Under the pieces are notes generated by a model, which was given only the letters and a program-made list of their open reading frames with translations, was not told the origin of the DNA and made no database searches. Below are positions 25,911 to 34,415 of a stretch of DNA of 64,000 bases, in pieces. How positions within the stretch are numbered: the first letter of the stretch is position 1; each line of letters starts with the position of its first letter. Position numbers and translations under genes: made by a program. Source of the DNA: DASWYT01 sp965246875 (GTDB lineage: Bacteria; Pseudomonadota; Alphaproteobacteria; Micavibrionales; SZUA-601); the NCBI GenBank assembly GCA_965246875.1, contig CBDFFU010000003.1, positions 1,116,001 through 1,180,000 of the forward strand, in the 5' to 3' direction.

Positions 25911-26579
25911 ATGATGCGTACGATGATCGGTGCATTAATGGCGTTGTGTCTGACCGCAACAGCGCAGGCGCAAACCCAGAATCAAACCCAGACAAAATCA
26001 TTACATGATAACATTTCGGCCATCGGGCAGGGGTTGGCGGATGACACACTGCCAATGCGAGACCGTTACGTCTATGATGATGCGCAGACGGTTGGCAAGC
26101 AAGTAGCCTTGTCATTGCCCGTGATGCCGGATCAGGATGTCCAATTGTGGTTGACCGATCACATTGCGCAAATCATGAGCGTCACGCCAACACTTTATCC
26201 AGCGCATAAAGCAAAAGTGATCAACTTATTTACCGGCAATGGCTGGCCGCAATTGGAACAGCAATGGCAACAGGCGCACATTCCAGATATTGTCATGCAA
26301 AAAAATTATGCGCTGACAACGTTGGTGACGGACACACCGCAAATTTTTGCCAAAGGCCGACAGCAACCGGATGGCCGGGTGTATCGTTGGATTGTCGATG
26401 CGCCCATTTTGCTGACCTATGAGCAGAAAGACCAAGAGCCGCAATCCTTCCATCTCACCTTACGGATCGGCTTGACCCGCATACCGATGCGTGAAGATGG
26501 TCAGTTGATTGCCATTGACCAGTGGGGTGTGGCACCAGCCGTAGCACCAATCGCTACAAGTCCGGTAGCAACCCCGTAA
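25911..26579 (+). CDS. Orphan DotI/IcmL-like exported protein
   Basis: 222 residues with a cleavable signal (MMRTMIGALMALCLTATAQAQ). The domain from about residue 85 resembles the periplasmic domain of DotI/IcmL/TraM proteins of type IVB secretion and conjugation systems: TLYPAHKAKVINLFTGNGWPQLEQQWQ, TDTPQIFAKGRQQPDGRVYRWIVDAPILLTYEQ, then FHLTLRIGLTRIPM and GQLIAIDQWGV. True DotI has an N-terminal membrane anchor, whereas this one has a signal peptide and no secretion genes nearby. It follows mnmA by 3 bases. The family call is from pattern recognition and is moderate. Confidence 0.6.
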   Translation: MMRTMIGALMALCLTATAQAQTQNQTQTKSLHDNISAIGQGLADDTLPMRDRYVYDDAQTVGKQVALSLPVMPDQDVQLWLTDHIAQIMSVTPTLYPAHKAKVINLFTGNGWPQLEQQWQQAHIPDIVMQKNYALTTLVTDTPQIFAKGRQQPDGRVYRWIVDAPILLTYEQKDQEPQSFHLTLRIGLTRIPMREDGQLIAIDQWGVAPAVAPIATSPVATP

Positions 26580-26676
26580 TCTCGAGGCTTTATTGTAGCG
26601 CAGTTGCAGATTTTTTGATTTTCGCTATCCTGTTGGCATCTTTAGATATGCCGCTTAAAACCTGTAAGGATCTGCC

Positions 26677-27957
26677 ATGGTCGATATTATTGTTCCCCCG
26701 CTGGGTGAATCGGTTGCCGAAGCCACGATTGCCAAATGGCTGGTCAAAGAAGGCGATACGGTCAGCGCCGATCAGGCGGTTTGTGAACTGGAAACTGATA
26801 AGGTCACACTGGAAGTCAATGCGCCATCCGCGGGTGTGTTAAAAACGATCAATGCCAAGCCGGGGGCGAATGTTGGCGTTGGCGCGATATTGGGTTCAAT
26901 CGAAGCCGGTGCAAATGCGGCCAAAGGCCCATCGACCGTCGCCAGCGTGCCACAAGCTGTGGCGAACGAAACCAAACCACAGCCGGTAACGACAGCCACT
27001 GTGACCGAAAAACCGGCCGCTGCTCCAGCTCCAGCACCCCAAGCGGCGTCTGCCACTAACACAACCGATTTATCGCCTGCCGTGCGCAAGATGATCGGTG
27101 ACAATAATTTGAATGCCGCATCTATTTCCGCCAGCGGTGCTGATGGCCGTTTGACCAAGGACGATGTGCAGAAATATCTGGATACCAAGCCATCTTCGTC
27201 TGCACCGGCTAATGCGCCAGCAGCCCCGGCTGCTCCACGAACACCGCGTATTGACAGTCCGCGTGAAGAGCGTGTGCGTATGACGAAACTGCGTCAGACG
27301 ATTGCGAAACGCCTCAAGGAAGCGCAAAACACCGCTGCCATGCTGACGACATTCAACGAAGTGGATATGTCAGCCGTCATGAGCCTGCGTGGCACGTTCA
27401 AAGACGCGTTTGAGAAAAGGCATAAAACCAAACTGGGTTTCATGTCGTTCTTTGTCAAAGCCGCTGTGGCAGCGCTTAAAGAATTTCCAGCCGTGAACGC
27501 TGAAATTGATGGCGACGATCTGGTCTATAAAAACTTTTATGATATCGGTGTTGCCGTTTCAACGCCAAACGGTTTAGTCGTGCCGGTGTTGCGTGATGCC
27601 GACACCAAAAACTTTGCCGGCATCGAGGCCGACATCGTCGATTTCGGTCGTCGCGCCGGTGAGGGCAAGCTTGGCATGAATGAAATGACCGGTGGCACAT
27701 TCACCATTACCAACGGCGGCGTGTTCGGCTCCATGATGTCGACGCCAATTTTGAACGCGCCGCAATCCGGTATCTTGGGTATGCATTCCATCAAGGAACG
27801 CCCGGTTGTTGTGAACGGTCAGATCGTGATCCGCCCGATGATGTATATCGCCCTGTCTTACGACCACCGTGTCGTCGACGGCCGCGAAGCCGTGAGCTTT
27901 TTGGTGCGGATCAAGGATGCGATTGAAGATCCACAACGGTTGTTGCTGGATTTGTAA
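26677..27957 (+). CDS. odhB: 2-oxoglutarate dehydrogenase E2 (dihydrolipoyllysine-residue succinyltransferase)
   Basis: 426 residues. It transfers succinyl groups to CoA in the TCA cycle. The lipoyl domain (residues 1-76) carries the modified lysine in ETDKVTLEV (K42). An Ala/Pro linker, a peripheral-subunit-binding domain (LSPAVRKMIGDNNLNAASISASGADGRLTKDDV), a second linker and the catalytic domain follow, the last with YDHRVVDGREAV (H397, D401). AAGGA lies before the ATG. sucA is not upstream in the window. lpd lies 2.1 kb downstream instead of adjacent. Confidence 0.96.
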   Translation: MVDIIVPPLGESVAEATIAKWLVKEGDTVSADQAVCELETDKVTLEVNAPSAGVLKTINAKPGANVGVGAILGSIEAGANAAKGPSTVASVPQAVANETKPQPVTTATVTEKPAAAPAPAPQAASATNTTDLSPAVRKMIGDNNLNAASISASGADGRLTKDDVQKYLDTKPSSSAPANAPAAPAAPRTPRIDSPREERVRMTKLRQTIAKRLKEAQNTAAMLTTFNEVDMSAVMSLRGTFKDAFEKRHKTKLGFMSFFVKAAVAALKEFPAVNAEIDGDDLVYKNFYDIGVAVSTPNGLVVPVLRDADTKNFAGIEADIVDFGRRAGEGKLGMNEMTGGTFTITNGGVFGSMMSTPILNAPQSGILGMHSIKERPVVVNGQIVIRPMMYIALSYDHRVVDGREAVSFLVRIKDAIEDPQRLLLDL

Positions 27958-27966
27958 ACCAGTTAA

Positions 27967-28545
27967 ATGATCATGCAAAAATGTCGCAATAGATTTTTCC
28001 TGTATGCGGCATCTTTGATGTTGATCAGCACATCCGGCCTATGCGCCGACGCAGCCACTTATCAACTCGCCGTCATCGATGTGCCGATGACGTGCAATTC
28101 ATACCTGACCTACACAATTCCCAAAGACCGGGTAACGGCGAAAACGGCTGTAGCTCTTTATCAACTTATTCGTTTTGCCTATGCAAACGAAGAGCTGACA
28201 GACGAGAGAAACAATTTTTACAAAACTCAATTCGGTTATAATCCCAGCGACATCCGTATTAATCGTTACAATGGCAGTTATACGATCATCCCATTGACAG
28301 TGAGCGACATGGCACAGGCGCTGGATTTTCCATTGCCCGGTGACAATACTGCAAACGATTATTACAAAAATACTGATATCGCATTTCAATACCGCGCAGA
28401 CATTCAGAAAATTTTAGATTTCAGGGCGACATACAATACGCTAGACAATGATCCGGAACAAGTTTTTAGTATAGCAAAGACGCTGCTGGAGCCGTTGCTA
28501 ACAGGTTATAAGATCAGTATAAAGCCTGGCGAGGGACAATGTTAA
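27967..28545 (+). CDS. Exported protein of unknown function
   Basis: 192 residues, with an N-terminal signal (FFLYAASLMLISTSGLCADA). The second ATG (27973) is an alternative start. The mature part is soluble and has cysteines in MTCNSYL and at the very end (EGQC). No family is recognised. It lies 9 bases after odhB and is AT-richer, in a stretch of unknown genes that separates odhB from lpd. Confidence 0.75.
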   Translation: MIMQKCRNRFFLYAASLMLISTSGLCADAATYQLAVIDVPMTCNSYLTYTIPKDRVTAKTAVALYQLIRFAYANEELTDERNNFYKTQFGYNPSDIRINRYNGSYTIIPLTVSDMAQALDFPLPGDNTANDYYKNTDIAFQYRADIQKILDFRATYNTLDNDPEQVFSIAKTLLEPLLTGYKISIKPGEGQC

Positions 28546-28577
28546 ATTTCTGATTTTGCGCACGTTGTTATTAGCAA

Positions 28578-28961
28578 TTAATAGCCCAGCTTTTTGAGTT
28601 TTTCATCTGCTGCCCGTTGTTTAAAATACGTATCTACCACAGGGTTATCTTTATGTTGAGCTAAAAGGGCATTTGCTTCCTGGCTGAAGTTTTCAATGGT
28701 TGTGAGAGCGATCACCGCTGCTGGAATTTCTTCTTTCTCATCGCCAAAGTGAGCATCATAAAATTCCAAAATACTTTTTTTGCGCATAGGTGAAAAGTTT
28801 TCTGTGAGTCGTTGCGCAAGTTCTACACGCGTCCCCGTAGCAATATATTCGTGGCCTAACACACCGGCGACAATATCACACAGGTTATCGGTCATTGCAC
28901 GCTCAGCAGCTATAGACAAAGATACATCAACCCGATCTTCTAAAACAAAACGAGGTCGCAA
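28578..28961 (-). CDS. C-terminal fragment of a split unknown protein
   Basis: 127 residues in a different frame from the gene immediately upstream (28940-29926). Its nominal TTG start has no ribosome site. Removing one TA unit from the repeat at 28968-28978 fuses the two frames smoothly, through NTYIY then AFLRPRFVLEDRV, into one helical protein of about 455 residues. It is therefore best read as the 3' part of one gene, broken by a frameshift that could be a real mutation, a phase-variable switch or a sequencing error. Translation from the ATG at 28895 cannot be excluded. Confidence 0.55.
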   Translation of the reverse strand: MRPRFVLEDRVDVSLSIAAERAMTDNLCDIVAGVLGHEYIATGTRVELAQRLTENFSPMRKKSILEFYDAHFGDEKEEIPAAVIALTTIENFSQEANALLAQHKDNPVVDTYFKQRAADEKLKKLGY

Positions 28962-29926
28962 AAATGCATATATATATAGGTATTATCATCATTTATGGCA
29001 TCAACAATAACAGCTTGGTTTTTGATAAGTGCTTCTGGATCCATTGTCCCTAAGACCATTGTGGTGGAGTAAGCCTGTTGACTGTAGCGCTCAGCATTTT
29101 TTTGGTTTCTCTCTTCTTCAGCAATTAATTGAGCTTTTACCAGATTATCGACTTTTTCCTGTAAAACGATTTGTGTTTGTTCGTCTGTTAGCCAATTTTT
29201 TTGACGGATATCATTTAAAAAATTGACATCATTTCTTATATCTCCGCGTCTTTCCGGATATTTCTGTGGTTTTGCAACATACGCCAAGGCTTCTGGTAAG
29301 ATTTGATCTTTTTGTGTTTCATCCAACAAAATAGGCAGCATATAATGGAAAGCGGTAATGCCATCACCTTCAGCAATTTTGTGTCGCGTGTTATGTAACG
29401 CTTCGCGAGCTAATGCATGTCTGTTTTGATCATTAACTTTTTTCAAAAATTCTGGATTAAGTTTACCGCTATATTGATTAAATGAGCCATACATCTCCTT
29501 CACTAAACCTTCGAAATAATCTGGATCAGTGTATGGATCAATATCAAGCAGCTTGAATGCAGCTTCACTGTATTTATTGTGCTCTTTAGTTTTATAATCT
29601 TTAGTGTGTTGCAGCAATTGTTTGCCCAAGACCTCTTTATCCAAACCAAATCGCCCTGTGGCTGTTGCGTACATCGACAAGATATTGTCTTGAGTGGCAA
29701 GGTCACTTGCATCTGACACAACGCCATAGGCGTCAAGCAAAAATTCGAGTTGTTCGGGCAAAGCCGCCTTAAGTTTCTTGCTTGGTTTATCGATTAAAAA
29801 TAAGGTTTTAGACAACCCAGCAATAGTGCGTTGTTTCAGCGTTGAAGATGATGACGAAAGGCTGTTATTCGTCTGGGCTAAGCTGAATAATTCAGCCCAA
29901 TTTTGTTCAAGTTGATTGTCTTTCAT
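28940..29926 (-). CDS. N-terminal part of a split unknown helical protein
   Basis: 328 residues, helical throughout and AT-rich, with no signal peptide or membrane segment. The last dozen residues (YMHFCDLVLF) come from reading past the TA repeat and look unlike the rest. A restored frame would continue into the 127-residue fragment downstream. The sequence is rich in Gln, Asn, Lys and Leu and could be an alpha-helical repeat scaffold. No family is recognised. It is transcribed against odhB and lpd, which flank it. Confidence 0.65.
   Translation of the reverse strand: MKDNQLEQNWAELFSLAQTNNSLSSSSSTLKQRTIAGLSKTLFLIDKPSKKLKAALPEQLEFLLDAYGVVSDASDLATQDNILSMYATATGRFGLDKEVLGKQLLQHTKDYKTKEHNKYSEAAFKLLDIDPYTDPDYFEGLVKEMYGSFNQYSGKLNPEFLKKVNDQNRHALAREALHNTRHKIAEGDGITAFHYMLPILLDETQKDQILPEALAYVAKPQKYPERRGDIRNDVNFLNDIRQKNWLTDEQTQIVLQEKVDNLVKAQLIAEEERNQKNAERYSQQAYSTTMVLGTMDPEALIKNQAVIVDAINDDNTYIYMHFCDLVLF
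28968..28978. repeat. TA dinucleotide repeat at the frame break
   Basis: ATATATATATA, five and a half units, lies exactly where the two frames of the split gene meet. A two-base change here restores one continuous frame. Confidence 0.8.
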
Positions 29927-30070
29927 AATATATATCCTTACTTGTTTATCTGTTTATATAATATGTTTTTTAAAAATCAAGCTTAATTCTTGCCAGCTGA
30001 AGACATTCCCGCTAAAAATAGTTAATATTAAAGATTTCGCGGCATAATACCCGCAACAGGGAGATAGAGT

Positions 30071-31468
30071 ATGTCAGAACAATTTGATGTCGTGGTCATC
30101 GGCGGCGGTCCGGGCGGGTATGTTTGTGCGATCCGGGCGGCGCAATTGGGGTTGAAAACGGCGATTGTCGAACAGCGGCCAACGCTTGGCGGGACGTGTC
30201 TGAATGTTGGTTGCATTCCATCCAAAGCCCTGCTGACCGCCAGCCATAAATACCACGAGGCTGAACACGATTTTGGCACGTTTGGCATCAAGGCCTCGGT
30301 CAAGCTCGATCTGGCCAAAATGATGGCGTTCAAAAAAGATGTCGTCGATGCCAACACCAAAGGCATTGAGTTTTTGATGAAGAAAAACAAGATCAGCTGG
30401 TTCAAGGGTTGGGGTGCGGTGAAAGCGGCAGGTGTCGTGACGGTCTCCGGCGAACAAAACGAAGAATTGACAACAAAATACATTGTCATCGCAACCGGGT
30501 CACAAAGTATCGATATTCCGAATGTGGCTGTGGATGAAAAACAGATTGTATCCTCGACCGGCGCCATTGCGCTCGACAAAGTGCCGGACAGTATGGTTGT
30601 CATTGGCGGCGGATATATCGGTTTAGAAATGGCCACCGTGTGGGGACGTTTGGGAACGAAGGTAACGGTGGTCGAATATCTCGATCGCATTCTGCCCGGC
30701 ATGGATGGTGAAGTCTCCAAAGAGATGCTCAAGATTCTGACCAAACAAGGATTGAATTTTAAACTAGCGACCAAGGTCACCGGTGCCGTGGCTGACCGCA
30801 AAACTGTCAGCGTATCGGTAGAAGCTGCCACTGGCGGCAATGCCGAAACGATCAAAGCTGATATCGTGTTGGTCGCCGTTGGCCGTAAGCCGTTTACGGA
30901 TAAACTCAATCTGGACGCTATTGGCGTTAAACGCGACGAACGCGCGCGCATTCTTGTGGATGATGTCTTCGAAACGAATGTCGAAGGCATTTACGCGATT
31001 GGTGATGTGATCCCAGGGCCTATGCTGGCACACAAAGCCGAAGAAGATGGCTATGTGCTGGCCGAGATGCTGGCCGGGCAATCGGGACATGTCGATTACA
31101 ATCTGGTGCCAGGTGTGGTCTACACCAATCCCGAAGCGGCCAGCATTGGCCAAACCGAAGAGCAGTTGAAAAAAGATGGCGTCGACTACCGCGTTGGTAA
31201 ATTCCCGTTCATGGCGAATGGTCGTGCACGCTCAATGAATACAACTGATGGTTTCGTTAAAATCTTGGCCGACGCCAAAACAGACAAAGTCTTGGGCGCG
31301 CATATCTTGGGTGCGGAAGCCGGAACATTGATTCACGAAGTGGCTGTGCTGATGAATTTTGGTGGCAGCTCCGAAGATCTGGCCCGCGTCTGCCACGCGC
31401 ATCCAACTTTGAACGAGGCCGTTAAAGAAGCCGCCATGGCCACACACAGCTTGCCGGTTCATATGTGA
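30071..31468 (+). CDS. lpd: Dihydrolipoyl dehydrogenase (E3)
   Basis: 465 residues. It reoxidises dihydrolipoamide of 2-oxo acid dehydrogenases with NAD+. The FAD site GGGPGGYVCA is near residue 11, and the redox disulfide GGTCLNVGCIPS gives C43 and C48. The NAD site is VVIGGGYIGLEMATVWGRLG, and the C-terminal HAHPTLNE gives the active-site H444 and E449. GGGAG precedes the ATG. The likely partner is OdhB at 26677. The stop overlaps the amidase start. Confidence 0.96.
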   Translation: MSEQFDVVVIGGGPGGYVCAIRAAQLGLKTAIVEQRPTLGGTCLNVGCIPSKALLTASHKYHEAEHDFGTFGIKASVKLDLAKMMAFKKDVVDANTKGIEFLMKKNKISWFKGWGAVKAAGVVTVSGEQNEELTTKYIVIATGSQSIDIPNVAVDEKQIVSSTGAIALDKVPDSMVVIGGGYIGLEMATVWGRLGTKVTVVEYLDRILPGMDGEVSKEMLKILTKQGLNFKLATKVTGAVADRKTVSVSVEAATGGNAETIKADIVLVAVGRKPFTDKLNLDAIGVKRDERARILVDDVFETNVEGIYAIGDVIPGPMLAHKAEEDGYVLAEMLAGQSGHVDYNLVPGVVYTNPEAASIGQTEEQLKKDGVDYRVGKFPFMANGRARSMNTTDGFVKILADAKTDKVLGAHILGAEAGTLIHEVAVLMNFGGSSEDLARVCHAHPTLNEAVKEAAMATHSLPVHM

Positions 31469-32193
31469 TGAGCGATTTTGTCCCGCTGACCAGACATTAC
31501 GATGCACGTGGTATCCAGCATATTATTTTGCATGGCACCGAAGTAGACTGGGCCAAGACTGAAGCGATTTTGCGCGGGCAGACGGAGTATGAAGCCAGCT
31601 GTCACTACGCCATCAGTCAACACGGTGAGTTGGTGCAATATGTGTCAAATGACGTGCGCGCGTGGCATGCCGGCGTGTCTTATTGGGCGGGGATCAAAAA
31701 GCTGAACAACTCATCGATTGGATTTGAACTGGAATGCGTCAGCAACAGTGCGAAATTTGACGGTGTGGAAAGCACGTACAGTGCAGCGCAAATTGATGTG
31801 CTGGTACCGCTGGTCAAAAAATTGATGGAACACTATGCCGTTGATGCCTGGAATGTGATCGGGCATCAGGATATTGCCCCCAATCGCAAATGGGACCCTG
31901 GTATGCGCTTTCCTTGGCAAGATTTAGCCAAACACGGTATCGGTATTTGGCATGATTTACCGCCGGATGCCGATGATAACATTGTGACGGATGCACAACG
32001 TGTCGCCATATTTAAACGTGACCTGACGTTTTACGGGTACACAAATGATCCTGCGGTAGCCGCTGAGAATCATGTCAATGTCATCAAAGCCTTTCAGACC
32101 CATTTTCTGCCATGGCATATTTGCGGGCAGGTGACGGAGCAGTCGATTGCGGCGCTGAATGTGCTGTTGAACAAAAAATACGGCGCATTTTAA
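31468..32193 (+). CDS. N-acetylmuramoyl-L-alanine amidase, AmpD-like (Amidase_2)
   Basis: 241 residues. The zinc amidase domain has HIILHGTEVDW (first His), the HYAISQHGELVQYV core, and GHQDIAPNRKWDPG carrying the second His and the Asp ligand. A C-terminal helical region (residues 175-240, RVAIFKRDLTFYGY, VIKAFQTHFLP) fits a peptidoglycan-binding domain. No signal peptide is seen, so a cytoplasmic AmpD-like role in muropeptide recycling, alongside NagZ at 39425, is likely. A GTG at 31465 is an alternative start. The ATG overlaps the lpd stop (TGATG). Confidence 0.9.
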   Translation: MSDFVPLTRHYDARGIQHIILHGTEVDWAKTEAILRGQTEYEASCHYAISQHGELVQYVSNDVRAWHAGVSYWAGIKKLNNSSIGFELECVSNSAKFDGVESTYSAAQIDVLVPLVKKLMEHYAVDAWNVIGHQDIAPNRKWDPGMRFPWQDLAKHGIGIWHDLPPDADDNIVTDAQRVAIFKRDLTFYGYTNDPAVAAENHVNVIKAFQTHFLPWHICGQVTEQSIAALNVLLNKKYGAF

Positions 32194-32217
32194 CCGCTTA
32201 ATTCCCGGAATATCCCC

Positions 32218-32246
32218 TTGCCATAGATAGGCCTGCCGCTTATACT
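32218..32246 (+). promoter_or_regulatory. Promoter of tRNA-His and tRNA-Leu
   Basis: TTGCCA (32218-32223), a 17-base spacer and TATACT (32241-32246) precede the first tRNA by 19 bases. No terminator is seen before tig, which may share the transcript. Confidence 0.6.
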
Positions 32247-32265
32247 GTCGCGGCTGTAAGAGTAT

Positions 32266-32341
32266 GGCGGCCGTAGCTCAGCGGTAGAGCCCTCGGTTGT
32301 GGTCCGAGTGGTCGCGGGTTCGAGCCCCGTCGGTCGCCCCA
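32266..32341 (+). tRNA. tRNA-His (GTG)
   Basis: Complete cloverleaf with acceptor GCGGCCG/CGGTCGC, anticodon loop TTGTGGT (GTG) and encoded CCA. The extra G at -1 (32266) faces C73, the identity element of bacterial tRNA-His. Confidence 0.97.
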
Positions 32342-32367
32342 TTTTTACGGTACCTCGAAGTCCTGGC

Positions 32368-32451
32368 GTGGGTATGGCGGAATGGTAGACGCGCTGGTTT
32401 TAGGTACCAGTGTCGAAAGACGTGGGGGTTCGAGTCCCTCTACCCACACCA
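32368..32451 (+). tRNA. tRNA-Leu (TAG)
   Basis: 84 bases with the long variable arm of class II tRNAs (TGTCGAAAGACGT). Acceptor GTGGGTA/TACCCAC, anticodon stem CTGGT/ACCAG, loop TTTAGGT giving TAG, and encoded CCA. Confidence 0.97.
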
Positions 32452-32479
32452 AACATTTATCCCGGTGAAAGATTTGATC

Positions 32480-33844
32480 ATGCAAGCCAATTTAGTTCAA
32501 GTAAGTGAAAAAAAACGTGACGGCCTGTTGGCAGAATACGATGTGGTCATTCCGGCCACGATTGTGCAGGGCAAGATCGACGAGCAGCTCAAGAAATTGA
32601 GCAAGAAAGTCAAAACACCGGGTTTCCGTCCAGGCAAAACGCCCTTGTCGGTGATCCAGGCGCAGTATGGCGACAGCGTGCGCTATGAAGCGATGGAAAA
32701 AGCCGTCGAAGAGGCGACCTCGACTGTCCTCAAGGACAAGAATATCAAACCGGCCATGCAGCCGCGTCTGGAAGTGACGAAATTCAACGATGATAACACT
32801 ATCGAATATACATTGACCGTTGAAAGCCTGCCAGACATTACGATCCCAGATTTGAGCAAAGTCAATGTCGACAAACTGATTGCGAAAATTGAACAGTCTA
32901 AAATTGACGAAGCGTTGGAACGTGTTGCGGCCAGCAACGGTGAAGTCAAAGAACTGACCGCCGCCCGCCCGTCACAAAAAGGCGATATCCTGACCTTTGA
33001 TTTTGACGGGTCTGTCCATGGCGAGTCACTGCCGGGCATGAAGTCGGAAAACTTTGATCTGGAACTGGGGTCCGGTCGTTTTATCGAAGGATTTGAAGAC
33101 CAGTTGATCGGCAAAAATGTCGGCGACGCTTTCGATGTTAATGTCACGTTTCCTGCAGAATACGGTGTAGAAAAACTGAACGGTCAGCCGGCTGTGTTCA
33201 AAGTCAACATCAACAAGATTGCCACCAAAGAGCCAGCTGTGCTGGACGATGCCTTGGCAAAAAAATTGGGTATGGACAGCTTTGACAAAGTGCGCGACGC
33301 GATCGAGAAAAGCCTGCAACGTCAATATGACGAACTGGCAGACACACGCCTGCGCCGCAATTTGCTGGATGCCCTGGATAAAGTCTGTGACTTCCCCATT
33401 CCAGCTGGCGTTGTCGAAGCGGAATATAACCAGATTTGGAATTACCACACCGAAGATTTGAAATCGCGCAATATGGATGTGGCCGAGGCGGACAAAGACG
33501 ACGATGCCAAAGCGGAATTCCGCAAGATTGCCGAGCGCCGTGTGCGTTTGGGTCTGTTGCTATCATCCATTGGCGAAGAACAGCATCTGTCGGTGTCACC
33601 ACAGGAATTGCGTCAGCAAGTCATTCGTGAAGCCACCATGTATGGTGACCAGCAAAACGAAGTGATGAAATACTACCAAAAAAATCCGCAAGCCTTGGCC
33701 GCACTCCGCGCGCCGATTTTCGAGCAAAAAGCCATCGACTATGTGTTGAGCCAGGTCAATGTCACCGAGAAACTGGTTGATCCCGCTGAACTGACCGCTG
33801 ACCCGGATGAAGAAAAAGAAAATAAGCGGACGAGTAAGAAGTAA
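32480..33844 (+). CDS. tig: Trigger factor, ribosome-bound chaperone and prolyl isomerase
   Basis: 454 residues. It binds nascent chains at the ribosomal exit. The N-terminal domain has the ribosome-docking signature GFRPGKTP. The FKBP-like domain (about 160-245) has KGDILTFDFDGSVHGESLPGMKSENFDLELGSGRFIEGFE. A helical C-terminal chaperone domain and a Lys/Glu-rich tail follow. The frame is open back into the tRNA genes, but homology begins at MQANLVQVSEKK, so 32480 is the start. The ribosome site is weak (GGTGAAAG). Confidence 0.96.
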   Translation: MQANLVQVSEKKRDGLLAEYDVVIPATIVQGKIDEQLKKLSKKVKTPGFRPGKTPLSVIQAQYGDSVRYEAMEKAVEEATSTVLKDKNIKPAMQPRLEVTKFNDDNTIEYTLTVESLPDITIPDLSKVNVDKLIAKIEQSKIDEALERVAASNGEVKELTAARPSQKGDILTFDFDGSVHGESLPGMKSENFDLELGSGRFIEGFEDQLIGKNVGDAFDVNVTFPAEYGVEKLNGQPAVFKVNINKIATKEPAVLDDALAKKLGMDSFDKVRDAIEKSLQRQYDELADTRLRRNLLDALDKVCDFPIPAGVVEAEYNQIWNYHTEDLKSRNMDVAEADKDDDAKAEFRKIAERRVRLGLLLSSIGEEQHLSVSPQELRQQVIREATMYGDQQNEVMKYYQKNPQALAALRAPIFEQKAIDYVLSQVNVTEKLVDPAELTADPDEEKENKRTSKK

Positions 33845-33854
33845 GCGTTTTAAT

Positions 33855-33884
33855 AAAAGCCTGATGGAAACATCAGGCTTTTTT
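33855..33884 (+). terminator. Rho-independent terminator of tig
   Basis: Perfect stem AAAAGCCTGATG/CATCAGGCTTTT with a GAAA tetraloop and a run of six T, 10 bases after the tig stop. Confidence 0.92.
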
Positions 33885-33899
33885 ATTAATGGAAATAAC

Positions 33900-34376
33900 A
33901 TGGATATTATAGCTGGCCAAGTATCGTCGATTACAAAAGAACGATCATTTTCAAAATTTCGCCGAATTCCAGATGAGCATATTGCAAATATGCAGTTGTC
34001 TGGAAGGCACGTTATTCTTAAAAAATTTGTTACATATGATCCTTTATACATTTCTGATGATGATCAAATAATTGTATCAGGAGTTGATAAGGTTAGCTTC
34101 TTTGAAGGTTATAGCTATTATAATTTTAGCCAGAAAAAAGGATCGTCTCGAAAGGACTATGTAATGATGTTGCTACATACCATGATTTTATTATTGCTGT
34201 GTATAATTCTAACTATCCCGATTTATAATTCTAAATTTCCGTCACATGGATATTTGATAAAAATTGCATTAGTGGCAACTTTCATATTACCTTTTATATT
34301 TTTATATTATTCAATTGTGAAACTTAGAGCATATTTACTTATAGCGAAGTATCTAAAATCACTAGAAAATAGTTAG
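33900..34376 (+). CDS. Small membrane protein of unknown function
   Basis: 158 residues from the ATG at 33900, with GGAA upstream. The frame continues back across the tig terminator and into tig, which is not credible. A soluble N-terminal half contains a predicted beta-rich domain (GRHVILKKFVTYDPLYISDDDQIIVSG). Two C-terminal membrane helices follow (MLLHTMILLLLCIILTIPIY and IALVATFILPFIFLYYSIV). It is strongly AT-rich compared with flanking genes, which suggests transfer. No family is recognised. Confidence 0.75.
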   Translation: MDIIAGQVSSITKERSFSKFRRIPDEHIANMQLSGRHVILKKFVTYDPLYISDDDQIIVSGVDKVSFFEGYSYYNFSQKKGSSRKDYVMMLLHTMILLLLCIILTIPIYNSKFPSHGYLIKIALVATFILPFIFLYYSIVKLRAYLLIAKYLKSLENS

Positions 34377-34415
34377 TTATGTTTGTCGTTCATAATATAT
34401 TTTGAAGGAGATAAC

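Noticed and set aside
30028..30990. Minus-strand frame of 320 codons
   Set aside because: It is the shadow of lpd, which has complete FAD, disulfide and NAD motifs. The shadow has a Ser/Thr-rich composition typical of antisense frames.
32297..32479. N-terminal extension of trigger factor through the tRNA genes
   Set aside because: The codons cover tRNA-His and tRNA-Leu. Trigger factor homology begins at 32480.
33807..33899. N-terminal extension of the small membrane protein gene
   Set aside because: It would overlap the end of tig and cross a strong terminator. The ATG at 33900 follows directly after it.
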